Shown: in pieces, positions 32,048-43,512 of the stretch
Layout of the letters: every line of letters starts with the position of its first letter
Numbering within the stretch: the stretch's first letter is position 1
Source of the DNA: Ypsolopha sequella
Lineage: Eukaryota; Arthropoda; Insecta; Lepidoptera; Ypsolophidae
NCBI GenBank assembly: GCA_934047225.1
Contig: OW203985.1
Span: 6,713,501-6,777,500 of the forward strand
DNA length: 64,000 bases
Direction: 5' to 3'
Notes under the pieces: model-generated
What the model was told of the DNA's origin: nothing
What the model saw: the letters and a program-made list of their open reading frames with translations, nothing else
Databases searched by the model: none
Position numbers and translations under genes: made by a program

Positions 32048-32453
32048 GAGGCTATGCGAATTTTATTTTTGTCACTGTTCAAAAATCGCGCAGTTCGAGA
32101 GGGGCGGATTCAGGGCAAAAGGGAAAAAAGTTGGTTTTATATTTTTATTAAAAAAACTAAAATAGCTAGCAAAATTTCAAATATCAAATCTCTAGATATT
32201 GTTAATACACACCTAATAAAATATGTTTGAGTTCTGTATATGGTTCCTATTCGTCAAACGAGGAGAAAAAGTGTGTTTGAAGACCTCATTTTAAGAATTA
32301 TTTCTATCGAGGAAAATTTATCCAAACATGTTTTCCAATTTCAAAACCCTAGATTATATAGTCAAAATGCATATACCAGAAATTTATTAAAATTTTCTTG
32401 TATTTCATGAAATACACAGAAAAGAAACACCCGTATTTTTTTCGCATATCGCC
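32048..32453. mobile_element. TTAA-flanked MITE, family T1, second copy
   Basis: TTAA at the left (32044-32047) and CTAA at the right. The ends are GAGGCTATGCGAA and TTCGCATATCGCC. It shares most of its interior in reverse orientation with 52808-53180 (CTCGTTTGACGAATA..., ATCTAGAGATTTGATA). Confidence 0.75.
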
Positions 32454-32774
32454 TAAGTAGTAAACAAAGCTCACTCCATCACATATCACGACATTCCGAA
32501 AGAATCACGCAACGTAAATTACCACAGTCAGTTACAGAGACTAGTTTACACACTCATGCATTAATTATCCCGGGTTGGATTTAGTATTATCCCTGAAAAT
32601 GCTTTAAATTGTCATTTTAAATAACATTTTTAGGTAAAATCGTTCTTTTACGGAATTCTTGTACACAGACAAAATAAATTCATAGAAGAGTTTGACATTT
32701 CGTTTTAGGGATGGGATAACGTAACGTGAATGAAAGAACGATATGCGAGATGACGAAATGTTTTTGTCGATTAT

Positions 32775-33010
32775 AGAATAGAATAGAATCATGTTTATTT
32801 GAAACATAATATATATTTGGTACATTTAATTATATATAAAACTTAAAATTAGCACAAAATGTACCAAAAAGGTCTCCGCTCAGCTTAATGTCATGACAGG
32901 GCCATGGCGCTGATTTTTAGCGGATGCCTAGTACTTATATTAAACATAAATTGGTATACATATAAAATGTAAAACAATGACTTTAAAAATATTGCACAAA
33001 AACAAAATAC
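32775..33010 (-). repeat. LINE 3'-UTR-like fragment
   Basis: Minus strand ends in an ATTCTATTCTATTC run preceded by AAACATGA and CTCAGCGGAGACC-like text, as in 3' ends of moth LINEs. No coding part. Confidence 0.35.
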
Positions 33011-33724
33011 AGTTAGGTTTACAATGAGAAAGTTCGACTTACATTCGTTTTTCAACGGCGAGATATTTAGTCGACTTCGAAAAAATAATCGCGATTAATC
33101 GAGACAATTGTTAAAAATATCCGTCATGGCGCATCGCTCCCCATCCCTACGAAATGTCAAATTTTATTCTTTCGCCATGGTTGTTTATCACACGTAAGTC
33201 AAGTATAAAAACACGGACTATACAAAGATACACGAGTACATACATACGTATTTCATTCCTTTACCTAAACCCTGAGCCTATTCTACGTAATAGGTGATGG
33301 CTTAGCTTCATCCTCAGGGCTTTATTCGTAATTCGCACGATGTCAAGTGTAATCAAAGTAGCTTAGCTATTGTTACCGTGAGACTTGACAGCTGCAGATT
33401 TTCACATATGTAAGCACTCCTTACTCCTTCGTGAAGCTTACTGAATTAGGTGTACCTTTTCTACTAAGGTAGGTGAACGAATTAAGGCCTATGTTTTGCG
33501 AAACCATTATAAATTCTTGAAAATTAGTTTTTCATAAAAATTACTACCAGAATAACAATATCTATTAATAATTAAAAATATCGACAAAGTCAACACATTT
33601 TATTATATGTACAGGACACGATCACGTTTTAATAACTTCTAGTATGGGCCTTATTAGGGACCTAGTCTCACAACGAAACCCATGATAAAACTATACCCAC
33701 TGAGTGAAATAAAAGTATATTTTA
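33011..33724. other. Intronic stretch, nothing recognised
   Basis: AT-rich, with no repeat or exon I can name. Confidence 0.5.
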
Positions 33725-33952
33725 ATTTTGATAAAAACACTTTTACTGTTTCACAATATCACTGTTTTATTAGTCCAACCGGCTTCGCCTTACGGCATTA
33801 TCAAGGAGCTGTTAAAATAATAAATAAACAAAGGAATGCGTAGTTGTTGTTTACTTTGCCGATGGTGAATAATGATATTGTGATATTGTGAAACAGTACA
33901 AGTGTTTTTATCAAAATTATGATGATGTTTCACCAAGTGCCGACAATCGCAA
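33725..33952 (-). mobile_element. Fold-back repeat with Penelope-type tail box, copy 1
   Basis: Inverted ends TTTTGATAAAAACACTT...ACTGTTTCAC and GTGAAACAGTACAAGTGTTTTTATC. Between them on the minus strand is CCTTGATAATGCCGTAAGGC followed by GAAGCCGG. It ends GTTTCACCAAGTGCCGACAA. The partner copy is at 36903-37128. Confidence 0.75.
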
Positions 33953-34662
33953 GTATTAATCAAAAGTATATTTTGATTTCTTTACTAAATGATAATTTTG
34001 AAACAACGTTTTCTGTAATATTTTTTGACTAATTATAAGGTGTTAGGAAAAAAAATAGTTTTAGGCTTTTATAGGTATACTAACTTAATAGGTACTTTTA
34101 TAGGTACTTAATAAAAAAACTGTTTTTCTCTCGTGTAATAAACTATTGTTCTACAAGTTATCAGTAAAATTATATTTGTTTCTATTTTTAAAATTCCGTA
34201 ATAGTTTACTTTGGGCCTTAATAGAAATATAGAAAAAATATGTATGTAAATATGGGTAAAAAATAGACAGGACTTTTTACGAGAAAATCCTAAAAACTAC
34301 AAAAAATCAAGAAATGGTACCAAAATTGTGATAAAATTGTAAAAAGTATATATTCAATAGTATTTTAACGCTTGGTCTGCTTATCTTAGGCAGTAACAAA
34401 GCGGGCCAAAGTTAGGAAAATTCCTGGCGTAGGTAAAATATCGTTTAAAAGTTAAATAAAGATATAATAGTAGTTTATGCTACTAGGGCGAAAAGGAATA
34501 AATTACGAGGACGATTTAAAACACGAGCGTAGCGAGTGTTTTAAACGTAGCCGAGTAATTTATTGCTTTTACGCCCGTGTATCATACTACGTTTTTCAAT
34601 GCATAGTGTGAGGAAATGAAAATAAATATAATCTTGTGAACTTTAAATTATAATTGGCTCAA

Positions 34663-34752
34663 AAGGACTGTATCCAGAGCCGTTAAACAGTGGAAAAAAA
34701 AGTATAACATCTATGGTACAAAGGAAAGGCTGCAGGTTAGCCAACCATTGTA
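34663..34752 (+). pseudogene. Short coding-like tail of a retroelement
   Basis: A frame reading TVSRAVKQWKKKYNIYGTKE then RLQVSQPL and a stop, directly followed by an ATAAATAAAAAAAAAATAAATAA-like tail. This suggests the C-terminus and A-rich 3' end of a retrotransposon. I cannot name the family. Confidence 0.3.
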
Positions 34753-35093
34753 AATAAATAAAAAAAAAATAAATAATAAAGCCCTAGGGCAAAATAATCG
34801 ACTTTTTGTTCGGTTTTGATGCATAAAAAGTGGGCCTTTACGAGCACATGCATTGAAAAACAATTATATTAATCTTTATTTCGGTGGTCAAAAGTCTAAA
34901 TAAGAAGACCGAATAGTAAAACCAAAAGATACTCTACTATTAACATGCAATAAAATAAATTAAAAACAATAAATCCGTTTGTTTGTCACTTGACAAACAT
35001 TTATAATGGCGACTTGCTTGGGTTGCGATGGTTGCACTTTTGTATATGGAAAGTAACCTGTACACGCCTGCAATTCAAAATAATTTAAGACAT

Positions 35094-35260
35094 TAAAGCA
35101 GATTCTAAAGGCTTTAATTTTCGTTTTAATACTGTCATAACTTAAATTTTTCCAAAGTAATTTAGCTTCTGTACCTGAGCTTTAAGAAAAATTTTGCAAT
35201 GAAGAAAATTTTGTTTTGACAGCACTTAATTTAAAATGAAAGCTTCCAGAATTGGTTTTA
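35094..35260. mobile_element. MITE family M1, copy 1
   Basis: Ends TAAAGCAGATTCTAAAGGC and, reversed, TAAAACCAATTCTGG. Inner inverted motifs are TACTGTCA and TGACAGCA. The partner is at 49954-50098. Confidence 0.75.
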
Positions 35261-35566
35261 ATACCAATCACCAGTTTTTAAAGGTGGGCAATGCCAGTAG
35301 CCGGGCTATCATAGAGCACAGTACCTAAAACGTCGATATATTTATTCGGAAAAAATGAATGGTGACTGCTTGACTAGAGAAGCTTTTCATAAAAATATAT
35401 CACCATTGTAATTTGTCAGCCTAAACGTCTCCTATTGGAAGGTTTAATCTTTACTGTAACTGGTCTGAGACCCTGCGATGAATATCTTGAAACACGATTT
35501 GGTAACAAAATACGATTAAAATTATTGTTACTACAGAGCAAACCACATCAAACAAATGTTCGCCTC

Positions 35567-35637
35567 AGTTTGTCCTCAAGCGAAATGAAACTTAATCGCC
35601 TTAAGTTTTAATCTAAAATTCGCTTGAGGACAAATGG
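35567..35637. repeat. Small perfect-stem hairpin
   Basis: TTTGTCCTCAAGCGAA at 35568-35583 is repeated inverted as TTCGCTTGAGGACAAA (about 35621-35636) around 37 bases containing a GCCTTAAGT core. Confidence 0.75.
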
Positions 35638-36902
35638 TTTTGAAAGAAATAAAACTAAATAGATTTCTTAGTGTACAATATGGTTGAAAGGTTGAGTAAA
35701 TGAATGATTTAATGATGAGTTTACAAAATAACAAAATAAAAAAAGAAACAGAAGACAAGAGCAAACGTAGTTCTAAAATAAATAAATGAGGTTCGAGACG
35801 CCCGCCGCTATTGATGCCCGAAAAGAGCGAATCATCATAAACGTAGGCACTACATGGGACGGGAGTGAATTTCAAGTTGATGAAGATGTATTATGAGGTG
35901 TACAATAAAATTGTAAATAAATAAATCTCTAAATGTGACTGTATATTTGGGAATCACTCACACAAACGCTTCTTGCTCAAACTCACACAGCGCTCAGGTC
36001 TTGCCTTCTTAGCTGTAGTGAGTAATTGTTTGTTTTCTGGAGATTGTATGGTTAGGAAATATAATTTGCACTGAAGAATGGTACGGTTTATCTATAAGGT
36101 TATATTATGACTCATAAATTTATAATATAGGTTCTATAAATCAAAACGTCTGTCTTCACAAAATTGTAAATGAGCTAATAGATACATTACTGGTATATTG
36201 TTTATTTGTATAATGTTAGTACATCCTAATGTAATGAGCACTGATGTTCATCACTAGTAATCTAACTATAAATATTTCATGAGTGAATATTTTCAAAATT
36301 CAATATTCTTTTACTTATTCCTACATTACCCTGTGTAGGTAGCTGTAAATAAATATGTTGGGTATAAAGTAACTTTCTTTTTACAATGCTTTTTGACACT
36401 TCTAATAGAACCAAAGTATCAACATTAGCTATTCACAGTTTATGGTTAGTCGTAATCGTGAGTCGTGACTTATTACGCACGTCTATTGTTCTATTGTTAT
36501 CTAAAGTTAATGCGATAATCTGAATTTATTCAAATTATATTTCGTGAGCTATACCTATTTCTAATTATTAATTAATAATAAAAATACACAATCACTTTTC
36601 TGCAGAAACTTTGACACAGCATTTAATTGCTATCTCATGGGAAGTGATTTATGAACTAATTTATTAAGGTAGCCTGCAAAAGGTGCTGAAAAATTTTAGC
36701 TCAATCCGTTTATTTACGGCAGCGTAACAAACATCACTTTCCTATAGAAACTTGACACCCCATTTCAAACTTGAATTCATTTCTAAACTGATTTATGGGA
36801 TATAAATAAAACAGCCTTATTCCAAGTCTAAAAAGTTTTTATTGTGACTGATGCCAGGCCCGAATGGCCCGAAATATATCTCACTAAAATTTCATTTTAC
36901 CT
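35638..36902. other. Intronic stretch, nothing recognised
   Basis: AT-rich with short open frames but no conserved motif. Confidence 0.5.
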
Positions 36903-37128
36903 TAATCTTGATAAAAACACTTGTACTCTTTCACAATCACTTTATATTTCATTATCTGCAATGTAAACAACCACTACACATTTGTTTGTTGTTTATTGTT
37001 TATATTCAACAGCTAGTGTTCCTTGATAATGCCGTAAGGCGAAACCGGTTGGAGTAATATAAAGTGGTTGTGAAACAGTACAAGTGTTTTTATCAAGATT
37101 ATAATGATGTTTCACCAAGTGCCGACAA
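36903..37128 (+). mobile_element. Fold-back repeat with Penelope-type tail box, copy 2
   Basis: Same structure as 33725-33952: ATCTTGATAAAAACACTTGT at the left, its inverse at 37086-37108, CCTTGATAATGCCGTAAGGC GAAACCGGTTGG in the middle, and end GTTTCACCAAGTGCCGACAA. The copia-type element starts eight bases further on. Confidence 0.75.
37017..37056 (+). ncRNA. Hammerhead-ribozyme-like motif in fold-back repeat
   Basis: Stem I GTTCC/GGAGT (with G-U pairs), core TTGATAA, stem II GCC/GGC around GTAA, GAAA, minimal stem III ACCGGT, T at the cleavage position. It deviates from the canonical first core box in the same two bases as the copies at 12538 and 22655. Confidence 0.4.
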
Positions 37129-37390
37129 TTTACCTTGTTTTATGTAATTCTTTTCAAAAAATTACGAAACAAATATAATGACAGTGTCGATATACACTCT
37201 TTTCTATTAACATATTCGTTCATGTCGAGGTAAAGAGAACCGGCTATTTAATTTGCAGCTTCCTTTTATTGATAATATGATAACAAACTCAATCAATAAT
37301 GTATGTCAATAACATCCGGCCACTAGCGCCATCTGTATGTGCTCTGTGCAGTAAAGTCAGTCTGTCCAAATCACTCGATGTGTTTCATTA

Positions 37391-37404
37391 GGTTATGGGC
37401 CCAG
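37391..37404 (+). other. Copia primer binding site
   Basis: GGTTATGGGCCCAG just after the 5' LTR. It matches the internal region of initiator tRNA-Met, which copia-class elements use as a half-tRNA primer. Confidence 0.85.
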
Positions 37405-37457
37405 TGCGAAATTAATTATATTATAAAGTGCTAAATACTATAAAGTTTATTTTTAAA

Positions 37458-37895
37458 ATGACGTCGAACTTTATCGCTAACGTTCCAAAGTTAAAAGGTC
37501 GCGAGAACTATGAAGATTGGTGTTTTGCGGCGCAAAATGTGTTGGTGCTAGAAGGCATGGCGTCCGCCATTGAAAAACCGCTTGCCGTTGCATCTACTTC
37601 GGCCGAAAAGACGGAAGATTCGAAGGCGAAGGCGAAGTTAATATTAACAATCGACCCATCGCTGTACGCTCACATAAAGCACGCAACAACGACGTATGAA
37701 TTATGGAGTAAGCTGAAGAAAATGTTCGATGATTCTGGTTACACAAGGAAAATCAGTTTGCTACGAAATCTCATCAATATTCGGCTAGAAAATAGCGACT
37801 CCATGACGCAGTATGTGACCCAGATTATAGAAACCGGGCAGCGACTGCAAGGAACAGGATTTAAGATAACTGACGAGTGGATCGGTGCATTAATG
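37458..37895 (+). pseudogene. Copia-type Gag, C-terminally truncated
   Basis: From ATG 37458 it encodes MTSNFIANVPKLKGRENYED, then WCFAAQNVLVLEG, a YELWSKLKKMFDDSGY segment and LLRNLINIRLENSDSMTQYV. This is the pattern of copia Gag N-terminal domains (UBN2 / gag-polypeptide type), which assemble the particle. The frame is intact for about 146 residues and then runs into 3' LTR sequence at about 37896. The zinc knuckle, protease, integrase and RT are all gone. Confidence 0.85.
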
Positions 37896-37965
37896 TTAGT
37901 CTGTCCAAATCACTCGATGTGTTTCATTACCTTTTACATTTTAGAAGCAGCAATGGAACGTTTTT

Positions 37966-38448
37966 AGGGTTCCTTAACTAAATAAAAAAAAAAACCCTTA
38001 TAGGATCACTTTGTCGTCCGTCTGTCTGTCTGTCTGTCAAGATCCTTTTCTCGACTCCCGTATGAGATATCAAGTTGAAACTGATACTTCCTACAAAAGT
38101 TTAGGGCCCCATGGTGCTGTACAAAAATCATGCTTCAAAAAGTAATTGCACTACATAATAAATTTCATACAAATTTGAACAAATTTATCAAAACCTATAG
38201 GGCACTTCCAGTTGACTTAGAAACTTGAAATTTAGGAAAAAATCTAATAATTATAAATATTTAACTATTTTGGATGTTATCTATGACTAACAAATAGTTT
38301 AATAGATTATAAGTATTAAGTTAAGTTGGTCCTTCATAACTGCAAGTGGAATTATTTACCATGTTTTGAGGGTTCCGTACCCGTATTTTGTGATGGTACG
38401 GAACCCTTTGTGCGCGAGTCCGACTCGCAATTGGCGGTTTTTTTTTTT
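37966..38448. repeat. Dispersed GGTTCCGTAC repeat, second long copy
   Basis: Begins AGGGTTCCTTAACTAAA, includes a (TCTG)n run at 38021-38038, and ends GGGTTCCGTACCC...GTACGGAACCCTTTGTG CGCGAGTCCGACTCGCAATTG. A further 67-bp fragment lies at 38806-38872. Confidence 0.75.
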
Positions 38449-39340
38449 CGTGTGTTTGCATATTTATCTAATGCTTCTTATAGGAGTTATAACTTCTGAA
38501 TCAATTGTAAGAAAAAGTAGTGCTGCTTACATAATTTTTTCCAAAGCGATTACAAAGTTTCACTTGGACAATTGCAGCGATTACGAATTTAAGAATAATA
38601 TTAAGCAAGAGAAAATGGTTACGTCAACATTTATCTGTTACGTTACATCAGAAAAAAGGTAATTGGGTGTAGGCTTCCGTGAAAATGAGAGCCATGCTTA
38701 TTTATGTAACTGTTGGACACTATGATGAACCGGTAACTAGCAAAAATTTTACAGTTTTTACTTTCAAATGACCACGGTGAGATTATTGTAATCGTAAACA
38801 AAAACCGGCCAAGTGCGAGAAGGACAAAGGGTTCCGTACCACGATACAATACGGGTACGGAACCCTAAAAACATAATGTTAAATAGTTCAACTTGCTGTT
38901 ATGAGTGACAAACTTAACTTGATACTTATGATCTATTAAATTCTATGTATTTAAAGAGTCTAATTACGTTCGTAAGTAATTTAGTAATTAAGTAATTTCC
39001 TAAATAATTAATAATTTTTTTAATCGTTTATTTAACACATAGTAAATTCACTTATTCTAGATACATATATTTCGCAAAACTTTTCAGTTTTTCTGCAAAA
39101 ACGTAGTAGCTTTAATAGTTTTAATTTAAATTAAATTAGCCCTAACTACTTTTACAAACACACTTTATAAATATAATACTTAGAAACTGAGAAATATTGG
39201 TAATTTTCAGTTTTTTTTTTGTTTTACGTGCACTTTTAGACTTAGATGTGAACGAAATTTCAAGTTTTTAAGTCAACTGGAAGTTTCCTATAGGATTTCA
39301 TGGTGAGCAAATGTGTGTGAAATTGATTATGTAAAAAAAA

Positions 39341-39503
39341 ACAAATAAAATACAACGTGCTCTTGAAAAACCAAATAAAATATCACCCGCTCTTGAAAAA
39401 CTAAATAAAATATCAGGCGCTCCTAAAAACTAAATAAAATTTGACGCGCTCTTGTAAAACTAAATAAAATATCACGCGCTCTTGAAAAACTAAATAAAAT
39501 CCC
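39341..39503 (+). repeat. 30-bp minisatellite
   Basis: About five units of TAAATAAAATATCACGCGCT-CTTGAAAAAC with small differences. Confidence 0.9.
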
Positions 39504-39844
39504 ACCAAAAACACAAATGTGAAAAAGGGGCCTAGTCAAAATTTCATTTAACTTATAATATGTAATTTCGTAATAGAAAAAAAAAAGCTCAAATTGTTTA
39601 GGTCTGCTGTAAAAGTAAAGTTGGCATAGAAAAATTACTAAACTGCTGAGTTTCACAATTAGATGTCAATTACCTCTATATTAGCAACCAAAGTATAATG
39701 CCCTCCAAGGTAAAGAGGTAAAAACACGCAAACGTTATTAAAACTGGCACACCTTTTGTGAATAGGGAGCGGAGATAGAAGTGACGGATATATATACATT
39801 TTATAAGTACCTACCAACTTCTATTTGCAACTAGCCCCCCTATT

Positions 39845-40055
39845 CTGTATCTTTAGTTGCCAACTGCACGAGGTGCCTATCATCAAAAACATAGCTAAAA
39901 ACTGAAATTTCAAAATTGCCTTTAGTGGGTATTGAACTATTAACAATTTGTGTCGTCACTTCAAGTGCGAAAATATCCTTAGGACATCGGAATTCGATAG
40001 TATATCTATGTTTTTGATGATAGACACCCAGTCCAGAAAGCAACTAGAGATAGAC
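39845..40055. mobile_element. Hairpin MITE
   Basis: CTTTAGTTGCCAACTGCACG...CCTATCATCAAAAACATAG on the left is matched inverted by CTATGTTTTTGATGATAG...AAAGCAACTAGAG on the right. No coding capacity. Confidence 0.6.
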
Positions 40056-41155
40056 AATAGGCCCGCTGGTTTTGATGTGGATACTTCTATATTCGCATCT
40101 CGTGTAGGGGGGCCTGTTCAGACCTTGTACGTAACTGCCGGTATGAACTTCACGAAAGAAGTCCCACAGATCAAGGCATGTTCGTTTGATAATAAAAGTA
40201 CTTTGACAGGGTAGTTCTTTCGTCAAAGCTTATTGACTTGATCTGCGCATTTGTTGACAGTTCTTTTTAACGAATGATAATTTGATTTCTTATTACAGAT
40301 TATTAAGTTTTTAGGGTTCCGTAGACAACAAGAAATCCTTATAGTTTTAGACCGAATGTTTATCGTGGGTAACTATATCTCATCGAGTACCTCATGAGAC
40401 AGTTACTGTGGGAAGATGGACAAAAAGTTGCTCCTAAAAAGCCGACAGACCTTGGCAAAACTTGGCAGGTTTTGTACAGTACCAGCATCAAACTTTCAGA
40501 TAAATCAAAACATGAGTACGAGTCAAACACCGAAAATGTTATCTACATTTTAATAAAGTATTAAAACTAGATAAAACTATAAAATGCTTAAAACTTAAAC
40601 AAACTAAACGCCTAAAAAATAAATATATTACAAACTAAACTAACAAACAAAATACAAATGCGAATTAATTTAAAACAAATAAAAGACATTATTTAAGTCA
40701 TATCTTGCCAAAATCAGTCTTGCCAAAATCATGTTTCCCCTGAATCAAGTTTTCAATTTTGCGCCTGCGACTAAATCTGCACAATTGTATTGATCTCGCA
40801 AGTTTCATGGAGCGTGCACCTTATAGCGAAATGTAACAGCATGACATTTGGCCACGCCCACGTTACCTCTTTACTTAATTAATTGAGTAAAGTGTTGACC
40901 ACAGTATCCACTTAAATAATTTACGCTGACACAACTCGTTGCTTTTTTATTTACATCTCTACAATTAGATTAAGCGGTTTTGGAAACAAAATAGTGATAG
41001 CCCTATTACTTTTTAGTATGGAACAAGTATAATTATGTCGTGAGCAGATCGTAGAATTGGGCGGAGCGTAAAGTATGAAATCAAAAAATCAAAAATCCAG
41101 TATTGAGGTGAGCCGTGTTTATATAAATCATGAATTATCCTCAAGTCTCATTTAA
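40056..41155. other. Intronic stretch, nothing recognised
   Basis: AT-rich. It contains one AGGGTTCCGTAG fragment near 40313 and otherwise nothing I can name. Confidence 0.5.
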
Positions 41156-41621
41156 GGCGATTACCGTCGCCAGATTAGCAGCTCGATGTTTGTCGGTACT
41201 AATATCGACGGAATTAACATAGAAATAAAGTTCATATCAGCGCGCAATGCATAGTGGCTGTTACGACGCTCGCTGCGTCCTTGAGAGGGCGAAATAGCAG
41301 AAAATAATACTTTTCACATGAACGTGATTGTTCGATTGAATGATCCTATGTTATGTTTATAGCTATCAAGTTTATCTATTGCTCAAAGCATAAATTAATT
41401 AATTCGACCAAGCCGCTTAGGAGCAGTAGGGAATTTAAGCCAAAAAAACATCATTCGGTAGAAATTTGTTTTCATATAGAAATTTTGGTCAAATGAAAAA
41501 TAAAAATGTTGCATATGCTGTCTTAGAGTTAATAATACATAACACATTTTTCAATATTTTTGATTTGGCCATAAACGAGGAGTAGGCTTTAGAAAGTACC
41601 CATTTGGCGATACTAAGGCCC
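41156..41621. mobile_element. TTAA-flanked MITE, family T3, near full length
   Basis: TTAA at 41152-41155 and 41622-41625. Ends GGCGATTACCGTCGCC and TTTGGCGATACTAAGGCCC. It carries ATTAGCAGCTCGATGT and GGCTGTTACGACGCTCGCTGCG. Other members are 46603-47030, an internally deleted copy 56966-57306, and pieces at 13800-13935, 17350-17420 and 48836-48982. Confidence 0.8.
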
Positions 41622-42854
41622 TTAATTACATAAATTAACCATTATTTTTAATGATTTTTTAGAGAATTGTCCGATATGACGTCACTTAAGAATTTAAGAC
41701 ATTACACTGATTGTGATGTGTGATTGCTTATAAAAAAATTGGTCTGTCTCTGTCTGCTCATCTGTCATCCAGCTATCATCATCATATCATTATCATTATC
41801 AATCATATCATTTATCTTGACAGCAAAGGACACATTTTTAAACAGCCATTTCTCAAGTGACGTCACACGAAGGCAAATGGAAGTTGCAGCTTTTTCGTAA
41901 AAGTGTCCATCATCTTGAGGTTTTTTAAATTACAAGTTTTAAATACACCTTATTAAACCTTATTAAATCTCGAAATGGTTTTCGAATTAACACACCTTAA
42001 CATAACTTAATCTAAGCGGTAACAAATAATAAATAGAAGTTCATTTATGACTGCGAATTGAAGTCAAGAGAAAGTGTATATTTTGCTTAGCAAGTTCCGT
42101 TTCGTGATTTTGCATTGTCATGGAGAAGGTTTCTCTGTTAGACTTTCGAGAAGAAATATCTAAATATATAAAACAAAGTCGTGTTAGTTACACCACTTAT
42201 AACTCAAGATCGGCTGGATCGATGTTAGTTATCTCTTTTTTGGTGTATTCTTATCCACTCCGAATAGCAGAATAAGTAATAAAGTATCGGATAAGTTATC
42301 GAATAACAATAAATTAATTAATTAATTTTACGAATGCAAACAGCATGTGGTGCCATCTGTTGACAAAACTACGCATATAAAAGAAACATATTTATCTGGC
42401 GTTCTGATATCATAGAATAACATCTAAACCCCAAGTTTTAAAAATCGCTTAGTTATTCCAAGAACTATTATTTCTGCATATATTCAATACCCTACGCTAA
42501 GCCTATAACTACTACATGGGTCCCTGCAATTCTTCTTTCGCACCTGCACGATGACCGATCTTTTTGAGGCCAACGACAGAGCCATAAAAGTGGCCTCTTT
42601 CTGGTCCGGAAAGGTTTAAAATAATAATAGTTTGATGCCATCGACACGCTAAGAAGAAGAATGGCAAGCAATAAAACATTTCTGTATTTGCAAAAAAGTT
42701 GTATTAATGTTATTACCTTAATGAAATCGTAAATTAACTTTAACTAAAGTTAACACGATATTATTAGACCGTTAGGCGGAACGAAGTTCGCCGGGTCAGC
42801 TAGTTATTATATAAAATTAAAATTTATCACAATATGCCTGTAAGCGTTTTGAAA
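41622..42854. other. Intronic stretch, nothing recognised
   Basis: AT-rich. 42760-42800 (TTAGGCGGAACGAAGTTCGCCGGGTCAGCTAG) looks like the hairpin and CTAG end of another Helitron, whose start I cannot place. Confidence 0.4.
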
Positions 42855-43160
42855 TACTCGAGCCTGTCTCCAAGACGGGTAGAGAGAGACCACTGATTTA
42901 TATTTAATACGATCCTGACACAACTCTTTTGCGTCTTCCACGTCCATACATTTTCATATAAGGTATTTTATTCCGCATGCTTTTGACCTTGCCCTTCTTA
43001 AATATGTTGAATTTTGTTACATACATACATATACTCACGCCTGTCTTCCAGCGTGGTACGCAGAGACTACAGATTTCCATCTGCTACGATCCTGACTCAC
43101 CTCTTTCGCCTCTTCCACATCCATTAATTTAGTCATACAAGCTCTTCTATTCCGGGTACT
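42855..43160 (-). repeat. Two copies of an ACGCCTGTCTCC retro-repeat
   Basis: 42855-42965 and 43025-43150 share CTCACGCCTGTCTTCCAGCG..., CTACGATCCTGAC and CTTCCAC(G/A)TCCAT. Minus-strand peptide MDVEEAKEVSQDRSRWKSVV resembles the last residues of LINE-encoded proteins. Further copies are at 13625 and 50505. Confidence 0.5.
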
Positions 43161-43424
43161 TTCGTTATTGCCCTTCTTCAATACACCAAGTTGGTCAGCA
43201 TACGTCTCTGGTCGAACTCTACCTTCGACTTGCGCACCATAAATTTCTTTCGTCACTCCTCTTTTGTTAAACAATGTGTAAACATAATTTGGGACACAAA
43301 AAAATAAGCTTATTACCATTAACTTACCTGATTTTTAAGTCAATGCTTATTACACTTTTCAAATTATTCAAAAAGCAGCTTGATTTTTCCTTTGTCAACC
43401 CTTAGAATTTGTAAAAAAAAAATA

Positions 43425-43512
43425 TACAGTTAGCGCGCGAATTGAATGCAGACTTGCACTATACAATTTGTATAACTCAATTCTGCATTCTACTTACGCG
43501 CTAACTGTACTT
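43425..43512. mobile_element. Small hairpin MITE
   Basis: ACAGTTAGCGCGCGAATTGA and, inverted, CAATTCTGC...CGCGCTAACTGT around about 25 bases. Confidence 0.7.

Larger units (their letters stand above)
37136..37926 (+). mobile_element. Copia-type LTR retrotransposon, internally deleted
   Basis: The 5' LTR is 37136-37387 (TGTTTTATG...GTGTTTCA), followed by the copia primer site GGTTATGGGCCCAG (37391-37404, internal tRNA-iMet type). A partial gag is joined directly to the last 30 bases of the 3' LTR (AGTCTGTCCAAATCACTCGA... to 37926). TTACCT flanks both sides (37130-37135 and 37927-37932), so both true ends are present and the interior was lost after insertion. Confidence 0.85.
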
